A stretch of 9,916 nucleotides of DNA, taken from Gemmatimonadota bacterium (GTDB lineage Bacteria > Gemmatimonadota > Gemmatimonadetes > Gemmatimonadales > Gemmatimonadaceae). This document shows, piece after piece, positions 7,814 to 9,916 of the stretch. Position 1 is the stretch's first letter; each line of letters starts with the position of its first letter. The translations under genes and the position numbers were made by a program. The DNA lies in the NCBI GenBank assembly GCA_031127185.1, contig JARIET010000082.1:1-9916 (forward strand), given 5' to 3'. The notes under the pieces were generated by a model. It was not told the DNA's origin and did not search any database. It was given only the letters and a program-made list of their open reading frames with translations.

Positions 7814-7820
7814 CAGCACC

Positions 7821-9314
7821 ATGGCCTCCCCCTTCGCCCGCAAGCCGATCGCAGCGCTCGTGCCTGAGGGTGAGGGGGATGGCAAGGGCCTTCGCCGTAC
7901 CCTCGGCGTCACGGATCTCGTAGCACTTTCTATCGGCGCCGTCATCGGCGCCGGTATTTTTTCCTCCATCGGCACGGCGGCGGCCGGCCAGATGGCGCCC
8001 GATGGCGTCACCGTCATTCGCTATGGCGCTGGCCCGGCGCTTGTGCTCTCATTCGTGCTCCTCGGCGCCATCTGCGCGCTGGCGGCACTCTGTTATTCAG
8101 AGTTGACTGCGATGATTCCGCAGGCGGGAAGCGCCTACGCCTATTCGTACGCCACGATGGGCGAGTTGGTCGCCTGGATCATTGGCTGGGATCTGATTCT
8201 TGAGTACGCGGTTGGCAACGTTGCCGTCGCGATCGGCTGGAGCGGCTACTTCGTCTCTCTGCTCTCGGGCTTCGGGATCAACCTCCCGGAGTATCTGACG
8301 CACGGGTACCGTGAGGTCCTGTTGGCCGCGCCGGATTCGCCGATCAAGCACCTGATGACCGACGCACCACACATTGCCGGGATCCCGGTGCTGCTCAATG
8401 TGCCGGCCTTCCTGATCGTGGCAGCCATTACGTGGCTGCTCGTGATTGGCGTGAAGGAGAGCAATAACGTCAATAAGGCGATGGTTGTGGTGAAGCTGAT
8501 CGTGCTCGCCGTGTTCGTGATCATCGGCGTGCAGCACATTGACACCGCGAACTACACGCCGTTCGCGCCGAACGGATTCCGCGGCATCCATCAGGGCGCA
8601 GCGATTGTCTTTTTTGCGTACATCGGGTTTGACGCGATCTCGACGGCGGCTGAGGAGACGAAGGATCCGCAGCGCACCATGCCGCGCGGCATCATGCTCG
8701 GCCTGCTCATTTGCACGGTGATCTACGTTCTGGTCGGCGCAGTGGCGACCGGCCTGGTGCCGTATACGCAGCTGCTCGCCAATGACCCGCTGTCGGCCGC
8801 GTTCAATCAGGCCGGATTGCAGACGTTCAGCTGGTTCATCGCATTGGGCGCCGTCGTGTCCACGAGCGCGGTGCTCCTGGTCTTCCAGTATGGGCAAGCG
8901 CGCATCCTGATGGCCATCTCACGCGACGGGATGCTCCCGGCCTGGATGGCGAAGATCCACCCCAGATATCGCACACCCCACATCACGTCCATCTTGATCG
9001 GCACCGTCGTGGCCACCTGGGCGCTCATCGGCGACGCCGGCGAGACGTACGACCTCACGAACATCGGCACGCTCTTCGCGTTCGCACTCGTGGCCGTGGG
9101 TGTGCTGGTGTTGCGCAAGATCGAGCCCAACCGTCCGCGGCCTTTCCGCATCAAGTTCGTCTGGCCGGTGGCACTGCTGACGGCCGGGGCCTGCGTGTTT
9201 GTGATGATGGGTCTGCCGCTCGAGGCCTGGAAGCGGTTCGGTATCTGGCTCGCCATCGGGTTGGTGGTCTATTTCGTCTATGGTCGCAAACGTTCCAAGC
9301 TGAACGCCGCGTAG
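7821..9314 (+). CDS. APC-superfamily amino acid permease, CAT (cationic amino acid transporter) type
   Basis: Inner-membrane amino acid transporter, 497 aa. The first helix carries the unwound substrate-site motif GAVIGAGIF (39-47). Other family landmarks are [20 protein letters not shown] (91-110), [23 protein letters not shown] (122-144), [28 protein letters not shown] (264-291) and [28 protein letters not shown] (359-386). The GWDLILEY segment is typical of the CAT branch (YhdG-like), which carries arginine, lysine or other amino acids; the true substrate is not readable. The ATG at 7821 is 7 bases after the hppA stop, implying co-transcription and probably coupled translation, since no Shine-Dalgarno is obvious. 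The frame is open further upstream, but that part lies inside hppA and encodes no helix. Confidence 0.93.
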   Translation: MASPFARKPIAALVPEGEGDGKGLRRTLGVTDLVALSIGAVIGAGIFSSIGTAAAGQMAPDGVTVIRYGAGPALVLSFVLLGAICALAALCYSELTAMIPQAGSAYAYSYATMGELVAWIIGWDLILEYAVGNVAVAIGWSGYFVSLLSGFGINLPEYLTHGYREVLLAAPDSPIKHLMTDAPHIAGIPVLLNVPAFLIVAAITWLLVIGVKESNNVNKAMVVVKLIVLAVFVIIGVQHIDTANYTPFAPNGFRGIHQGAAIVFFAYIGFDAISTAAEETKDPQRTMPRGIMLGLLICTVIYVLVGAVATGLVPYTQLLANDPLSAAFNQAGLQTFSWFIALGAVVSTSAVLLVFQYGQARILMAISRDGMLPAWMAKIHPRYRTPHITSILIGTVVATWALIGDAGETYDLTNIGTLFAFALVAVGVLVLRKIEPNRPRPFRIKFVWPVALLTAGACVFVMMGLPLEAWKRFGIWLAIGLVVYFVYGRKRSKLNAA

Positions 9315-9348
9315 TACTCCGGAAACTCACCGTCCACTCGGTACCCTC

Positions 9349-9825
9349 ATGACCGTAGAGACAGACGTCAGCGCCAAGAAGAAGGTCTCGGCCACCCAGT
9401 GGATCATGATCTCGATGATTGTGGGCATCGCGGCCGGGTACCTGTTCCCGGCCGCCGAGTATCCCGGCTTCATCGCATTCGCGAAGACACTGTCAAACGT
9501 ATTCCTGCGAATGATCAAGTCGCTCATCGTGCCGCTGCTCTTCAGCACGCTGGTGGTCGGCATTGCCGGTCACGGTGACGACATGAAGAAGGTCGGGCGC
9601 CTGGCGTTCCGTTCGATCGTGTACTTCGAGGTCGTGACGACGCTGGCACTCTTTATCGGCCTTGCCGCGGTCAACCTGGTGAAGCCGGGGTCGGGCATTT
9701 CGCTCACGGGCGCTGACGCGGCGGCGGCGAGCCAGTTCGCGCAGACGAAGATCACGTTTGCGGGTGTAATTGAGCATTCGATTCCGCCCGCCTGCGCCGC
9801 GAAGACGGAGGCGATCGCAAGATAG
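9349..9825 (+). CDS. Dicarboxylate/amino acid:cation symporter (DAACS), N-terminal part, broken
   Basis: N-terminal third of a GltP/DctA-type symporter, which takes up glutamate, aspartate or C4-dicarboxylates with H+ or Na+. Recognisable are the first helix WIMISMIVGIAAGYLFPAAE (18-37), the hallmark FLRMIKSLIVPLLFSTLVVGIAGHGD (52-77) and VGRLAFRSIVYFEVVTTLALFIGLAAVNLVKPG (82-114). Family similarity continues to about residue 146 (ITFAGVIEHSIP). The next residues, PACAAKTEAIAR and the TAG at 9823, are antisense of a central DAACS segment, so the stop is an artefact of the break and not a natural end. A normal member is over 400 aa. The start ATG 9349 lies 34 bases after the permease stop. The true gene would have continued on this strand; here it is disrupted. 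Confidence 0.85.
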   Translation: MTVETDVSAKKKVSATQWIMISMIVGIAAGYLFPAAEYPGFIAFAKTLSNVFLRMIKSLIVPLLFSTLVVGIAGHGDDMKKVGRLAFRSIVYFEVVTTLALFIGLAAVNLVKPGSGISLTGADAAAASQFAQTKITFAGVIEHSIPPACAAKTEAIAR

Positions 9826-9916
9826 AGCGTCGAGCCATCGAGGTTGAACGAGTATCCCGTCGGCAGCACGAACGCGATGATCCGCTTGGGAATGCCGAAT
9901 TTTTCCAGGTTCTGCA
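9780..9916 (-). pseudogene. Central DAACS symporter segment in inverted orientation
   Basis: Read on the minus strand from the window end, this gives QNLEKFGIPKRIIAFV, then LPTGYSFNLDGSTLYLAIA and SVFAAQAGGI. This is the strongly conserved helical-hairpin and substrate-site segment of the DAACS family (E. coli GltP has PTGYSFNLDGSTLY followed by IAQLYGID). Similarity ends at 9780-9785, where the frame runs into the antisense of the + strand DAACS N-terminus. In a normal protein this segment lies well over 100 residues after the point where the + strand copy breaks off. The simplest reading is part of the same gene, inverted. A second, convergent and truncated symporter gene is less likely. 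Confidence 0.85.

Noticed and set aside
7704..7820. Upstream extension of the permease frame, starting inside hppA
   Set aside because: The translated extension is a Ser/Arg-rich string overlapping the conserved hppA C-terminus. The ATG at 7821 sits 7 bases after the hppA stop and precedes a normal permease N-terminus.
6059..8017. 652-codon open frame on the minus strand across hppA and the permease start
   Set aside because: It is a shadow frame produced by GC-rich codon bias. The translation is low-complexity, rich in Arg/His/Glu, without membrane helices or family motifs, and lies opposite well-identified genes.
9315..9348. Possible separate promoter between the permease and the symporter
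   Set aside because: The 34-base gap shows no convincing -35/-10 pair. GGAAAC is at best a weak ribosome binding element.

Overview
GC-rich bacterial DNA, densely coding, with every convincing complete gene on the + strand. The layout (two-component pair, TonB-ExbB-ExbD-ExbD-TonB cluster, membrane pyrophosphatase, amino-acid transporters) implies a diderm with TonB-dependent outer-membrane transport. The protein style and gene order recall Gemmatimonadota (Gemmatimonas-like), but that placement is an impression from memory, not a search result.

Region 1 (1-2107) holds a two-component system. The OmpR/PhoB-type response regulator is cut at its 5' end by the window edge. It is followed 9 bases later by a GTG-started membrane histidine kinase. 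Three hexamers at exact 11-bp phase (2081, 2092, 2103) run over the end of the kinase gene. The last two match the published PmrA-type box, and the kinase stop codon lies inside the third hexamer. They form a plausible operator for the energy-transduction operon that starts just downstream.

Region 2 (2201-5488) holds a complete TonB energizing module: tonB (TTG start), exbB, two tandem exbD paralogs that abut stop-to-start, and a second, divergent TonB-like protein with a long Gly-rich spacer. Both TonB proteins keep the SxxxH motif in the membrane anchor. ExbB keeps the transmembrane Glu/Thr residues, and both ExbDs keep the essential Asp. A perfect 19-bp hairpin lies between exbD2 and the second tonB, ending 8 bases before that gene's ATG.

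Region 3 (5636-9348) holds a K+-independent type H+-translocating membrane pyrophosphatase (hppA), then, 7 bases later, a CAT-type APC amino-acid permease. Both link ion gradients to energy or solute transport.

Region 4 (9349-9916) holds the N-terminal third of a dicarboxylate/amino acid:cation symporter (DAACS family). At about 9780-9790 it switches to the reverse complement of the central part of the same protein family. The gene is therefore broken by an inversion or a fold-back, and this is the most anomalous structure in the window. It may be an assembly or amplification chimera at a contig end, or a real intragenic inversion. I found no CRISPR array, insertion sequence, tRNA or rRNA gene, and no clear case for a wholly new system.
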